Shown one piece after another: positions 1 through 8,677 of a stretch of DNA of 64,000 nt; the first letter of the stretch is position 1, and each line of letters opens with the position of its first letter. The notes under the pieces were generated by a model that was not told the DNA's origin, made no database searches, and was given only the letters and a program-made list of their open reading frames with translations. The position numbers and the translations under genes are program-made. This DNA is from Silvibacterium acidisoli (lineage in GTDB: Bacteria; Acidobacteriota; Terriglobia; Terriglobales; Acidobacteriaceae), in contig CP085323.1 of NCBI GenBank assembly GCA_022870745.1, positions 5,022,001-5,086,000 on the forward strand. The letters run 5' to 3'.

Positions 1-772
1 TCAACAGCCTGACGGTTTTCAATGCCTCCGGCACCAGCCCCTTAGCGATTCGAAGGGCAAGACCCTCCACCACGGCGGTCTTTCCAACGCCTGCTTCACC
101 GGTCAGGATCGGATTGTTCTGACGCCGCCTCATGAGCACGTCAATCATCTGGCGGATTTCCGCATCGCGTCCTACGACTGGCTCTATCTTTCCTTCACTG
201 GCCGCGCGAGTCAGATCGTCGGTGTACTGATCAAGATGGGGCGTAGCAGCAGTTCGTACCCCTCTAGCCGTTTCAGAGCTAAGTACGACTTCGCCTGCTT
301 CAGTGGATCCATCGGTGATGTCCTCGAACTTCGACGCCAGCGTCTCAGCAGGTATTCTCTCGAACTCATGGCTGATACTGCCTGCAAGACGGGCAAGGCG
401 ATCTTCCGCCAAAATCGCCAGGAGAATGTGCCCGCTGCGGATGCGGCTTTCCCCCAGCGTGAGTGAAGCCACAGACCAGGCCTCGCGAAGTGCGGACACA
501 AGCATCGGGCTGAAAACAGGGGTACGTGAATTTCCGGTTTTCAGACGCAGTAGCGCACGATTCAGATCGCGATTCAAGCCCTCCCGATCGACGCCAAAAT
601 GATCCAGAATGCGCACCAGATCTGTGGAATCGTTTTCAAGCACCTTAATCAAAAGATGCTCCAACTCAATTTCATAGTGCGTGCGCGAGAGACAGAGCCC
701 AGCCGCTCCCTCCATAGCCTGACGAACTACGTCGTTAAAACGCTGCACCAGCGGCTTTACACTTGTAACCAT
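1..772 (-). CDS. clpV: TssH/ClpV, type VI secretion AAA+ ATPase (partial, N-terminal part)
   Basis: This is the start of a Clp-type unfoldase that runs off the left edge; 257 codons are visible. ClpV disassembles and recycles the contracted TssB/TssC sheath in the cytoplasm. The first ~150 residues match a Clp-N repeat domain. The first AAA+ module follows, with a Walker A (GEAGVGKT, about residues 225-232) preceded by QNNPILT and the upstream sequence [19 protein letters not shown], typical of ClpB/ClpV D1. The ATG at 772 has an AGGAG ribosome site about nine bases upstream. The gene begins 12 bp after tssG and is last in the visible tssB-led operon. The assignment to ClpV rather than ClpB rests mainly on its position among tss genes. 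The D2 module and C-terminus are outside the window. Confidence 0.93.
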   Translation of the reverse strand, partial: MVTSVKPLVQRFNDVVRQAMEGAAGLCLSRTHYEIELEHLLIKVLENDSTDLVRILDHFGVDREGLNRDLNRALLRLKTGNSRTPVFSPMLVSALREAWSVASLTLGESRIRSGHILLAILAEDRLARLAGSISHEFERIPAETLASKFEDITDGSTEAGEVVLSSETARGVRTAATPHLDQYTDDLTRAASEGKIEPVVGRDAEIRQMIDVLMRRRQNNPILTGEAGVGKTAVVEGLALRIAKGLVPEALKTVRLL

Positions 773-784
773 TCTCTTGTTCTC

Positions 785-1819
785 CTATTGCACTATGTAG
801 CCTGTCTCGTCTGGATCCCGGCGCATGGGCTTTGCCTTTAGCCAGCTTTCGTAACCGAGACGGTTTCCTTTTTGCAGAGCTGTTTGCGGCACTTCATGGC
901 TTTCCAGCACGAGTTGCACTGCAAACAGAAAGGCTCGGCGTGAGTAGAGCCTCAACCAGGCCGCGAGCTCCGCCTGTCCTCGCGAACCGGGAAGGAATTC
1001 GCGATAGCGTTCGAGCTTCATGGGGCCGAGCCTTACTGTCACTGCGCCTTCCTGCTCCCACACTTCATCGCCGAGTACCACGCCCGCTCCCAAGCGTTCC
1101 GACATCGATCTGCCTTCGTCCAACACTGTTTGCTGGCCTGGCGCAAGCCGCACCCACGCACCGCTGAACTGCCGGATCTCCACAGAGACTGCAAAGTAGC
1201 TTTCGAGAATCTGTCGTAAACCCTCTACGGAACGAACCTGGGCAGTGAGAAGTCCGGAATAGTAGAGAGCATTCTCATCGCGGATCTCCATGCGATTCCG
1301 CAGTCCAGCCGTACCCAAACCCACAAGATCATAGAGACGCCGCACCAGGTCATCTTCCACATCTCCGTTTCTCTCGGCTGCCAGCAGGAGACGATACCGG
1401 CGCCAAGATCTATAAAAAAGCGAGAGAAGGCGATGATTGAAGATGTCCAGGAAGTCCTGCGCTGCATAATCCTTTTCACGCGCTGCGCCGAGCAATGCCT
1501 CTGTATACACACGGGGCATGGGGCCGTTGATCGTGTTCAAGCCCATAAAACTCACGGTGACATTAGCCTGGTTCCCATCGTCTTCAGCCGCGTAATCCGA
1601 TACCTCGCTCGCTGGAAACACGAAAGCAGGCGGCGCATGGAAGCGTACCGCCTCCTTCCTTGGCGAAGTCATCCTGCCAACTGGGGCATATTCCTGATGG
1701 AGTTGCTCCAGAAGACGAACCATCTGAAAAAAATGGAAGCGGAAGGGCTCCTGCTCCAGGCGTTCCAATAACTCAGGATGAGCTACAGCAGCATCTGTGT
1801 TCCCGCTCGTGGTGGCCAT
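785..1819 (-). CDS. tssG: TssG, type VI secretion baseplate subunit
   Basis: A 344-residue protein of the TssG/ImpH/VasB family, a baseplate wedge component that assembles with TssF, TssE and TssK around the VgrG spike. The N-terminus (LEQEPFRFHFFQMVRLLEQ, about residues 22-40) and the following RFHAPPAFVFPASEV segment are characteristic of the family, and the length is normal. The start has a strong AAGGAGG about ten bases upstream, so the 37-bp overlap with the end of tssF appears real and implies translational coupling. No signal peptide or membrane segment is seen, as expected for a cytoplasmic baseplate protein. Confidence 0.95.
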   Translation of the reverse strand: MATTSGNTDAAVAHPELLERLEQEPFRFHFFQMVRLLEQLHQEYAPVGRMTSPRKEAVRFHAPPAFVFPASEVSDYAAEDDGNQANVTVSFMGLNTINGPMPRVYTEALLGAAREKDYAAQDFLDIFNHRLLSLFYRSWRRYRLLLAAERNGDVEDDLVRRLYDLVGLGTAGLRNRMEIRDENALYYSGLLTAQVRSVEGLRQILESYFAVSVEIRQFSGAWVRLAPGQQTVLDEGRSMSERLGAGVVLGDEVWEQEGAVTVRLGPMKLERYREFLPGSRGQAELAAWLRLYSRRAFLFAVQLVLESHEVPQTALQKGNRLGYESWLKAKPMRRDPDETGYIVQ

Positions 1820-3621
1820 TCTTCCAGAACCTCCTTCCTCGAAGTGGTGCGCACTGCCAGTTGAGAAAAACTGTTCATCGAAACGTAGAGCCCAAAGAAC
1901 CGATCCATGACCGCCGCAAAAAGATAGGCTCCGCCGCCTGTGAAATGAGACTCATCCAATTCCATCTCAAGGCGCATGCCACGAACTGCTCCACCTCCAG
2001 CCTCGGTTTGCAAAATCGCGATCTGGCGAGATCCCCTCAGCTCGAGAATTCCAGCGATCTGCTTCTCCAGATGTGGCGCACGAGCAAAGTTATGTAGCCT
2101 CAGGATCTCCTGCAATGCAGGCAGGCCTTTCTCTCCTATGGAAAGATGGTTCAGAGATAATTGGGAGATAAGGCTCCACGTTTCAGCCTCCCGAGCCGGC
2201 ACAGGAAAGCTTCTGGTGGGCCTGTGCAGTGCGCGAACAGACCCTATTCCCGCGGGAACGGGAGGATGAAAATCCCCATCTTTGCTTCCGACGGACAACA
2301 TCGAGGGTAAGTCGTGATTCGTGCAGGTGCAGTGAACCGTAAGTATCTCTGCATCGGGTTGCAACATCGTTCCATCCTGATCGGCGATCGAAAGAAACAT
2401 CCTGCCGGGCTTCTCCGGATGCACGTCCGAGTATCTGCGCGTCGCCTTCCAGTACACAGGATCGGTCGCAGACTCTTGAAAGCGATGCTGGAAAAGCGGG
2501 GGGATGGCCGAGGCGGTGCGACGAGAAGGGTTTGTCGCGAGCACCGATTCCACCGAGAACACCTCGGTGTTTCCGCGACTGCGTGCGTCGACCGTCACTG
2601 GGTACTCTGTCCGTGTCTGTGTCACTACGATCGGCTCCGCCACCTGATGGAAGAGGTTGACGGCGGGCGTGCAATAAAGCCGCATCGTCTCTGTACTGAC
2701 ACCGCTTTCCAGACTCTGAAGCCTTTCGGGGTGCTCAGGCTGGCACATAAAGAAGATGATCTCGAGCGAGGTGGACGCACCTACCGCTTCGATTGCTGCT
2801 CTCAAACCGTTAAGCCGGAAGAAGAGAAACTTTTCAGGGAAGCTGAAATACTCTTGTATCAAACGCTGCCCCTGGAAGCTTCTTGGATCTGAAGGAAGAA
2901 GACTCTCGCCTTCTGCAAAACCCACGGGCAGCAGATTATGCCGTTCCAGCGTATAGTGCTGTCCATGCTGTTCCAGCGAATTACGAACTACAACCTGTAA
3001 CAAATTACGCGAGAGCATCTCATAGAGCGTCAACGCAATCAGCCGGTCTCCGCTGAGATAGAAGACCAGATCATCCAAGTCGAGCGCTGATAACTTCGCA
3101 CCTTGTGTTGTCGCCAGCTCGACCTGGAGCACCGCCGCTGCATCACGCACTCGAGCGGTGACCGGAACCTGCTCCGGACGTCTCCATGAGCACTGCCGGA
3201 CACTGAGTGGCCACAGTGTAACCGGATAGCTCGTTTTAAAGGTGCATGCGATGCCCTCTGCCTCATGCTTTGAAAGCAACTCGCTTCCGCGAGGCACGGT
3301 CACTGTCCCATTACCTCCGCTCGCAGCGTCCGGCTGAAATTCCACAACAGTCATCGACGGCTGAGGACGTAAATAAGCCGGATAGACAACATCCATAAAT
3401 CCCTGCGTCAGCTCGGGAAAGTCATCATCCAGACGGAGATGAATGCGAGCGGCCAGAAATGCAAAAGACTCGATAAGCCGCTCAACATGAGGATCAGCAC
3501 AGCGATCGGGTTCAAGCAGAAGTCTGCCTGCGACAGCCGGATACTTGGCTGCAAACTCGGCTCCAAGCTGGCGCATATAGCCCAGCTCGCGCTCATAATT
3601 TTGTAAAAGCCCAGAGCGCAT
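1783..3621 (-). CDS. tssF: TssF, type VI secretion baseplate subunit
   Basis: A 612-residue TssF/ImpG/VasA protein, the main wedge subunit of the T6SS baseplate; two TssF with one TssG form the wedge core. The N-terminal signature YERELGYMRQLGAEFAAKYP (residues ~9-28), followed by DPHVERLIESFAFLAARIH and LTQGFMDVVYPAYLRP, is diagnostic. Length is close to the family norm. The ATG overlaps the tssE stop by one base (TAATG), and the 3' end overlaps tssG by 37 bp. This tight packing suggests stoichiometric synthesis of the baseplate subunits from one mRNA. Confidence 0.96.
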   Translation of the reverse strand: MRSGLLQNYERELGYMRQLGAEFAAKYPAVAGRLLLEPDRCADPHVERLIESFAFLAARIHLRLDDDFPELTQGFMDVVYPAYLRPQPSMTVVEFQPDAASGGNGTVTVPRGSELLSKHEAEGIACTFKTSYPVTLWPLSVRQCSWRRPEQVPVTARVRDAAAVLQVELATTQGAKLSALDLDDLVFYLSGDRLIALTLYEMLSRNLLQVVVRNSLEQHGQHYTLERHNLLPVGFAEGESLLPSDPRSFQGQRLIQEYFSFPEKFLFFRLNGLRAAIEAVGASTSLEIIFFMCQPEHPERLQSLESGVSTETMRLYCTPAVNLFHQVAEPIVVTQTRTEYPVTVDARSRGNTEVFSVESVLATNPSRRTASAIPPLFQHRFQESATDPVYWKATRRYSDVHPEKPGRMFLSIADQDGTMLQPDAEILTVHCTCTNHDLPSMLSVGSKDGDFHPPVPAGIGSVRALHRPTRSFPVPAREAETWSLISQLSLNHLSIGEKGLPALQEILRLHNFARAPHLEKQIAGILELRGSRQIAILQTEAGGGAVRGMRLEMELDESHFTGGGAYLFAAVMDRFFGLYVSMNSFSQLAVRTTSRKEVLEEWPPRAGTQMLL

Positions 3622-4088
3622 TATTGACCTACCAGATAGGTTTCGCTGGCAACATCGAACACAGTGTTGAAGTAGATGATTTCTACACCGGGTGTCAGTC
3701 GCAGATGTGCAGCAATATGCAGTCGTATTTCTCTGCCTGGCAGATCCGCACCTCCCTGGACACTCACAGACACATCGCTGAGCCGTGGCTCATACAGTGC
3801 AAGACAAGCATGAATAGCACGCTGCATCTGCACCAGTTGCCCCTCCGGGTCTGTGCGAATGTTCGTCAGGTCTTCCAGGCCATAGTTGAGCACCGAATTC
3901 GACGCGACCTCAAAGCCATCGAGAGCCTGCCCCATGTGCCGTCTAGTATTGAGTAACGCCTCAAGGTCACGGCGCAGCGATTCCTTGATCAGGCGCAGCG
4001 ATGACGGTTGCGTCGACGGGCGCTGACTGCGTTGGCTCAGGCGCTCCACGAGGGATTGAGAGTAAAGCGCTTCTCTTGACCTGCTCAT
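3621..4088 (-). CDS. tssE: TssE, gp25-like baseplate protein
   Basis: A 155-residue homologue of phage T4 gp25 (GPW/gp25 family), which in T6SS joins the baseplate wedge to the first sheath ring. The stretch LEALLNTRRHMGQALDGF followed by SVLNYGLEDLTNI is the usual TssE core, and the C-terminal half (LYEPRLSDVSVSV...IRLHIAAHLRL) fits the beta-rich gp25 fold. Its start overlaps the tssA stop in an ATGA arrangement, and its stop overlaps the tssF start by one base, so tssA-E-F-G are probably translationally coupled. Cytoplasmic; no signal peptide. Confidence 0.94.
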   Translation of the reverse strand: MSRSREALYSQSLVERLSQRSQRPSTQPSSLRLIKESLRRDLEALLNTRRHMGQALDGFEVASNSVLNYGLEDLTNIRTDPEGQLVQMQRAIHACLALYEPRLSDVSVSVQGGADLPGREIRLHIAAHLRLTPGVEIIYFNTVFDVASETYLVGQ

Positions 4089-5851
4089 CTTGCAGAGACC
4101 TCCATCATCGCCTGCACATTCAACGCAGAGATGGGATCAACCTGGCACAACCTTTGGAACACCGCCTGGCGTATTGTGTCTTCCGCTCGTCCCTGCGAAC
4201 TGTGCAGGTGCATCGCTAACAACTCAGCGATCATCGAACTGTCTTCCCAATGCTCCAGACGCCTCTCCTCGACGACTGCGAGGAGCCGCTCGACAATGGC
4301 ATAAGCCGTCGTAAGCTGGCCGGCGCTTAACAACAGACGGGCGAACTCCACGCGCCTGACAAAGGATCCGCGGCCGCTGCGTAACGCGGACTGATCTTCC
4401 AGCAGGAGCTGTGCGGCCGCTTTCAGATCTCCACTCCTCGCGACTTCGCTCGCTTGTTCGTAAAGCTGATTCGGATCAGACAGCGCGGCCGCTCGCAACA
4501 CGGGGGGCTCTTCCACGATGTTCACCTCATGGCGATCTGGAGCGGACGCCATCACCTCGGAGTCCATCCAACCTTCGGTCTCCCGGCTGGCGGCGGGCGT
4601 GCCATCCTCGAACATCGCTGTCCGGCTGAGTGGATAATTCCCTACTAATGCGCGGACCAGATCGAGCGATGTCTGCTCAAGCTCCCTGGCGCCGATCGCT
4701 GCGGCCGCCATATTCAGGTACCTGTAAGCGTCCAACCATGGAGTATCACTGGGTCTCGCAATCGCATGAATGGCCAGCTTCAGAAGAGTTTCGAAATCGC
4801 CGGCATCCGCCGCACGCTTCAAAGCAAGTCTTACTTCTGAAGAAGGTGCGGCCGACGCATCGGCGACAAGATGGCGCCGCGTTTGCTCGAGAGCAAGAGA
4901 CAGAAAAAGACTGGAGACACCGTCACGGTCCTGTTGAAGAACAAATTCCAGGCAAGCCTCAAGCGTCTGCTCGAGCCCGGGCCAGGAATCAATCTCTCCT
5001 GCAGAGATGATGGGCTCGTCAACGTGTCTGTCTGCTTCCTCCTCCAAAGCGCTGTTCACGATTAGCTGAGGGGCAACATCATCGGTATTCGACGAAGCAT
5101 AAAACTCCACAACGGCATCGCTCATCGTTGGAACAGGCTTGGTCCTGGCGATCTGGTCATGCACATTAAGAACGTCGTCAAGTGCAGAACGCACGTCTAC
5201 AAACGAAGGTCCTTCCTCGCCATAATGTTCATCGCAGAAGGACGCGAGTTCTTCCAGTGCCTGACGTCCCTGAAGAAGAGCTTCCCTTGCATCACTGCAG
5301 AATTCCGGTGTCGTAGCAGCAATTGCTGCTTCCACTTCGTCTGGAGCAAGGTAATCGGGATCTTCAAAAGAGACCGAGCCCGCTCGCAGGCGATGGAAGT
5401 GTGAATAACTAATGCCATTGCCGGTTACCGGGAGTGCATGGACCAGGCCCGCATACTTCTGCATCGCCCATTGCAGAGGAGCAGCACGCAGATAGGGATC
5501 GTCTTCTTCAAATTCGGGATGAAGCGAAGGCCAGAATAATTCCTGCAGCTTGAGGAGCAGCCTGAAAATGGGCTCGACCGCGTTGTATTCATACAAGTGC
5601 AACGCAGCTTCACCGAGCCATACCGCGAACCAGAGATCCTTGGACTGATTTGCGAGGGCACCCGCGGTGAGGGATTCAACCAAAGCATAGTCCGCGCGTC
5701 GTGCCTGGCGCGTCCACTGACCCATCGGAAGCGTGTCGTCCTCTACGAGGCTCGCATCGCGAATCTGATCAGTGATAGCCGCATAACGCAGGTCTGGCCC
5801 CGAAGGCTCCTCCAGGCTGATTGGCTCCAGTAATTGTTCAAGAATCAGCAA
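4085..5851 (-). CDS. tssA: TssA, type VI secretion cap/priming protein (TTG start)
   Basis: A TssA/ImpA protein of 588 residues. TssA primes assembly at the baseplate and/or caps the growing tail. The N-terminal ImpA_N domain is clear: GPDLRYAAITDQIRD near residues 18-32, then DLWFAVWLGEAALHLYEY and LFWPSLHPEFEEDDPYLR. An acidic, low-complexity middle leads to an alpha-helical C-terminal domain ending near the tssE start. I place the start at a TTG at 5851 because AGGGAG lies seven bases upstream and the ImpA_N domain begins just after it. An upstream in-frame extension to 5926 lacks such a site and would add residues unlike the family. The gene is separated from hcp by 94 bp that contain a hairpin. 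Confidence 0.88.
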   Translation of the reverse strand: MLILEQLLEPISLEEPSGPDLRYAAITDQIRDASLVEDDTLPMGQWTRQARRADYALVESLTAGALANQSKDLWFAVWLGEAALHLYEYNAVEPIFRLLLKLQELFWPSLHPEFEEDDPYLRAAPLQWAMQKYAGLVHALPVTGNGISYSHFHRLRAGSVSFEDPDYLAPDEVEAAIAATTPEFCSDAREALLQGRQALEELASFCDEHYGEEGPSFVDVRSALDDVLNVHDQIARTKPVPTMSDAVVEFYASSNTDDVAPQLIVNSALEEEADRHVDEPIISAGEIDSWPGLEQTLEACLEFVLQQDRDGVSSLFLSLALEQTRRHLVADASAAPSSEVRLALKRAADAGDFETLLKLAIHAIARPSDTPWLDAYRYLNMAAAAIGARELEQTSLDLVRALVGNYPLSRTAMFEDGTPAASRETEGWMDSEVMASAPDRHEVNIVEEPPVLRAAALSDPNQLYEQASEVARSGDLKAAAQLLLEDQSALRSGRGSFVRRVEFARLLLSAGQLTTAYAIVERLLAVVEERRLEHWEDSSMIAELLAMHLHSSQGRAEDTIRQAVFQRLCQVDPISALNVQAMMEVSAR

Positions 5852-5886
5852 CTTTATCTCCCTGTTACATCTCGATAACAATGGCA

Positions 5887-5912
5887 GTGCGGCAGACAGG
5901 CAGCCGCCGCAC
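5887..5912 (-). other. Hairpin in the hcp-tssA intercistronic gap
   Basis: A 7-bp perfect inverted repeat (GTGCGGC at 5887-5893, GCCGCAC at 5906-5912) with a 12-base loop lies between hcp and the tssA start. It has no U-run. An inference is that it stabilises or partly insulates the upstream tssB-tssC-hcp message so that the abundant tube and sheath proteins exceed the baseplate proteins. It could also be chance in GC-rich DNA. Confidence 0.4.
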
Positions 5913-5945
5913 GCCAGATCAGACACTCAAACGAGTGACAGCACT

Positions 5946-6431
5946 TTAAGAGGTCTGATTGGTAGACGCATCGTAAGTATGCGTACCGGCCGTTGTCAGA
6001 TTTCCTTGCTGATTCTGCTTCTTGTATTCCGTGTTGATCGACTTGTAGGTGAGTGTCATGTTGACTACAGGGACCTGACCCGAAGCACTCACATTCAATG
6101 CGGAAATAAAAATTTCCGTGAGCTTGATGACAACGTAGTCCTGGTTGTTAGATCCCTGCTTGACAGCCGCAAGCTGGCCACTGGTGATGTGCTTACCCTG
6201 GGTAAGAAAGCCCGCGAGTTTTGTATAGGAGGAATCCATCTCCGCAACAAGGCTGATTGGGTCCATCGTGACCTTACCAGCGCCCGATCCCTGTGTTCTG
6301 CCTACGCTGCTTTCCGAATAGCCGCCCCAGCTCCAGCTCAGTACTCGAATCTCATTCGTGTGACCCGTGTGCTGCGATTCGCCCTCAGCTCCGTCGAGCT
6401 TCAGAAAATAATCTACGCCCTGATCTGCCAT
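5946..6431 (-). CDS. hcp: TssD/Hcp, type VI secretion tube protein
   Basis: A 161-residue Hcp. Hexameric rings of this protein form the inner tube expelled by sheath contraction. The start MADQGVDYFLKLDGAEGES, then RVLSWSWGGYSESS and VTMDPISLVAEMDSSYTKL, fits the Hcp family, and the size is normal. A strong AAGGAG precedes the ATG. It sits 36 bp after tssC, in the sheath-tube part of the operon. No C-terminal effector extension is present: the last ~15 residues are a short polar tail, so this is a structural Hcp. It is the only Hcp in the window. Confidence 0.96.
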   Translation of the reverse strand: MADQGVDYFLKLDGAEGESQHTGHTNEIRVLSWSWGGYSESSVGRTQGSGAGKVTMDPISLVAEMDSSYTKLAGFLTQGKHITSGQLAAVKQGSNNQDYVVIKLTEIFISALNVSASGQVPVVNMTLTYKSINTEYKKQNQQGNLTTAGTHTYDASTNQTS

Positions 6432-6467
6432 CTTTTGATACTCCTTCCATCGTTTGAAATTTTCGGT

Positions 6468-7958
6468 TTACTTACGTGCTGATTCTGGAAGATCCGCGAC
6501 CAGCCGCAGTGAGATCGTGAGTTCGTCGAGCTGAAAGTGTGGCTTCAGGAACGCGACTGCGCGGTAAGCGCCCGGCTTTCCGGGCACGTCAGATACCTCG
6601 ATGGAGGCTTCACGAAGTGGAAGCTTGGCCTTGGCGCTCTGCGAAGCAGTATCGTCGGACAGCACATACTGGCTGATCCAGCGATTCAGGAATGTCTCGC
6701 ACTCACCACGGCTCGTAAAGCTACCGATCTTGTCACGCATCATTGCCTTGAGATAGTGCGCAAAACGGGACATCGCGAAGATATACGGCAGCTGGGCCGA
6801 CAGCCTCGAGTTGGCGTTTGCTGATTCCTGGTCGTACAGACGGGGCTTGTTTGCCGACTGCACACTGAAGAACGCAGCGTAGTCCGTACCCTTGCAGTGG
6901 ACCAGAGGCACCAGTCCCTGATCAGCCAGTTCCTTTTCGCGACGGTCAGTGATCTGCACTTCAGTCGGGCACTTAAGTGCTACGTCACCCTCGTCTGTTT
7001 GAAAATTATGAGCAGGCAAGTCCTCTACGAGGCCACCGCCTTCAACACCGCGAATCGCCGCACACCAGCCGTAGCGGGCAAACGCATCAGTAAGTCTTGC
7101 ACCGAGTGCATAAGCCGCATTACTCCAGAGGTACTTTGAGTGATCGCGTCCATCTACGTCTTCTTCGAAGTTGAAACCCTCCACCTGATTCGTTTCGGAT
7201 CCATAGGGAAGACGTGCCAGGAAGCGCGGAAGCGCGAGGCCGACATAACGGGAATCTTCCGACTGACGGAATGATTTCCACTTCGCGTACTCCGTCGAAT
7301 CAAAGATCTTCGCTACGTCTCGCGGTGCACCCAACTGGGTGAAAGCGGCAAGATTTAAGAGCTCAGGAGAAGCTGCGGACAGGAACGGGGCATGAGATGA
7401 AGCTGCAACCTGCGCCACACGGCGAAGGAGATCCATGTCCTCGGGGCCGCGTCCAAACTCGTAGTCTCCAATCAGGGCTGCAAAAGGAGCTCCGCCGAAA
7501 ACACCGAACTCTTCCTCATACACTTTCTTGAACAGAGCACTCTGGTCAAACTCAGGCGCGCGCTGCAGATCACGCAACAGCTCCCGCTTCGACACGTTGA
7601 GGACTTTCAGTTTGAGCATCGTTCCCGTTTCGCTCTGGTCCAGGAGGTAACGAACTCCCCGCCACGAGCTCTCCAGCTTCTGAAACGAAGGGTGATGAAG
7701 GATCAGATTGAGTTGCTTTGAGATCAGCAGATCGATCTGAGCGAGCCGTGCTTGAATCGATGACTCTGCATCACGCGTAAGGGTCATGTGGCCCTCAAGC
7801 ACCTGCGCCACAAACTCCTTCACCAGATCGCGTCCACGCTCCTGTGTGGAAGAGTCACGCTGAAATCGCCCTTCGCTCACAATCTGATCAAGCAAAGGTG
7901 TGCCGCTCTCCGCCTGCAACTGTACGTTGGCTACTGTTTCCTGTTGTTGGGCTGCCAT
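6468..7958 (-). CDS. tssC: TssC, large contractile sheath subunit
   Basis: A 496-residue TssC/VipB/ImpC protein. With TssB it builds the contractile sheath and carries the ClpV-accessible and inter-subunit contacts. Family landmarks are KLESSWRGVRYLLDQSETG near residues 96-114, EEFGVFGGAPFAALIGDYEF in the middle, and EVQITDRREKELADQGLVPL followed by VHCKGTDYAAFFSVQS in the C-terminal third. Length is typical. The ATG directly abuts the tssB stop with no gap, so TssB and TssC are almost certainly co-translated, as their 1:1 complex requires. Confidence 0.97.
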   Translation of the reverse strand: MAAQQQETVANVQLQAESGTPLLDQIVSEGRFQRDSSTQERGRDLVKEFVAQVLEGHMTLTRDAESSIQARLAQIDLLISKQLNLILHHPSFQKLESSWRGVRYLLDQSETGTMLKLKVLNVSKRELLRDLQRAPEFDQSALFKKVYEEEFGVFGGAPFAALIGDYEFGRGPEDMDLLRRVAQVAASSHAPFLSAASPELLNLAAFTQLGAPRDVAKIFDSTEYAKWKSFRQSEDSRYVGLALPRFLARLPYGSETNQVEGFNFEEDVDGRDHSKYLWSNAAYALGARLTDAFARYGWCAAIRGVEGGGLVEDLPAHNFQTDEGDVALKCPTEVQITDRREKELADQGLVPLVHCKGTDYAAFFSVQSANKPRLYDQESANANSRLSAQLPYIFAMSRFAHYLKAMMRDKIGSFTSRGECETFLNRWISQYVLSDDTASQSAKAKLPLREASIEVSDVPGKPGAYRAVAFLKPHFQLDELTISLRLVADLPESARK

Positions 7959-8474
7959 CTATTCCTCTCCGTTGCTCACAAGTTCCTTGCGCAGCTTTTC
8001 GCGCAGATCTGTATCACTTACCGCTGCATAAAGTGCGTCATCCAGCTTGTCATTGCCCTGCAGGCTGCCCTGCAGGTCCGACAGCTTGGTCCGCAGCTCG
8101 AGCAACTGGCGCAGGGGTTCCACCTGCAACGCCACGCGCTCCGGTGAGAAATCGTCCAGCGATTCGAAATGTAGCTCGACTCCAAGCTGCCCGCGCTTCG
8201 GATCGTCGGTCAACGCATTCTCGCTGGAAAAGGCAAGGCGCGGCTTTAGATTTGCAAGAACAGCATCGAAGTTATCCGGTGTCACTTCAGTGAACTTGCG
8301 ATCCTTCATCGGTCCAAGAGGCTCGCTGGGTTGTCCGCTGAGATCCGCCAGGATACCCATCACGAATGGCAGTTCCTTCTGTTCAATGGCGTCCCCGACC
8401 TCGACATCGTATGTAATCTGCACACGTGGGGGACGCACGCGGCTCAGTTTGCTTTGGGTGCTTTCTCTCGCCAT
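7959..8474 (-). CDS. tssB: TssB, small contractile sheath subunit
   Basis: A 171-residue TssB/VipA/ImpB protein, the small partner of TssC in the T6SS sheath. The family signature VQITYDVEVGDAIEQKELPF followed by VMGILADLSG lies at residues ~18-48, and FTEVTPDNFDAVLANLKPRL follows. It is the first gene of the leftward operon tssB-tssC-hcp-tssA-tssE-tssF-tssG-clpV. It diverges from tssK1 across a 203-bp gap that holds the GGAATAA dyad 66 bp upstream of its start, the likely control point for the whole operon. Confidence 0.96.
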   Translation of the reverse strand: MARESTQSKLSRVRPPRVQITYDVEVGDAIEQKELPFVMGILADLSGQPSEPLGPMKDRKFTEVTPDNFDAVLANLKPRLAFSSENALTDDPKRGQLGVELHFESLDDFSPERVALQVEPLRQLLELRTKLSDLQGSLQGNDKLDDALYAAVSDTDLREKLRKELVSNGEE

Positions 8475-8539
8475 AGACTTCGCTCCTGTTCAGGCCGGAC
8501 GCTCTTTTCTTGAAGCGCGTTCGTCCACCTTGCTATGCC

Positions 8540-8570
8540 GGAATAAACACAGCCGCCGCGTGTCTATTCC
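8540..8570. promoter_or_regulatory. T6SS dyad site 1 (tssB/tssK1 gap)
   Basis: GGAATAA at 8540-8546 and CTATTCC at 8564-8570 form a 7-bp inverted repeat with one mismatch and a 17-base spacer. The same element occurs at 10892-10921 and 20942-20972, always between divergent genes or upstream of a T6SS transcription unit. It could be the operator of a dimeric regulator. Alternatively it could be overlapping divergent promoters with an ECF-like -35 element. Confidence 0.65.
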
Positions 8571-8677
8571 CATGTGCGGCAATTTTCTGCTCTGGAGCTC
8601 ACGATTTCCGCCAGAGGCGCACAATCACGAAGCAAATAGCTTCGAACATTGCCCGAATAAATGCGAGGAGTATCAGG

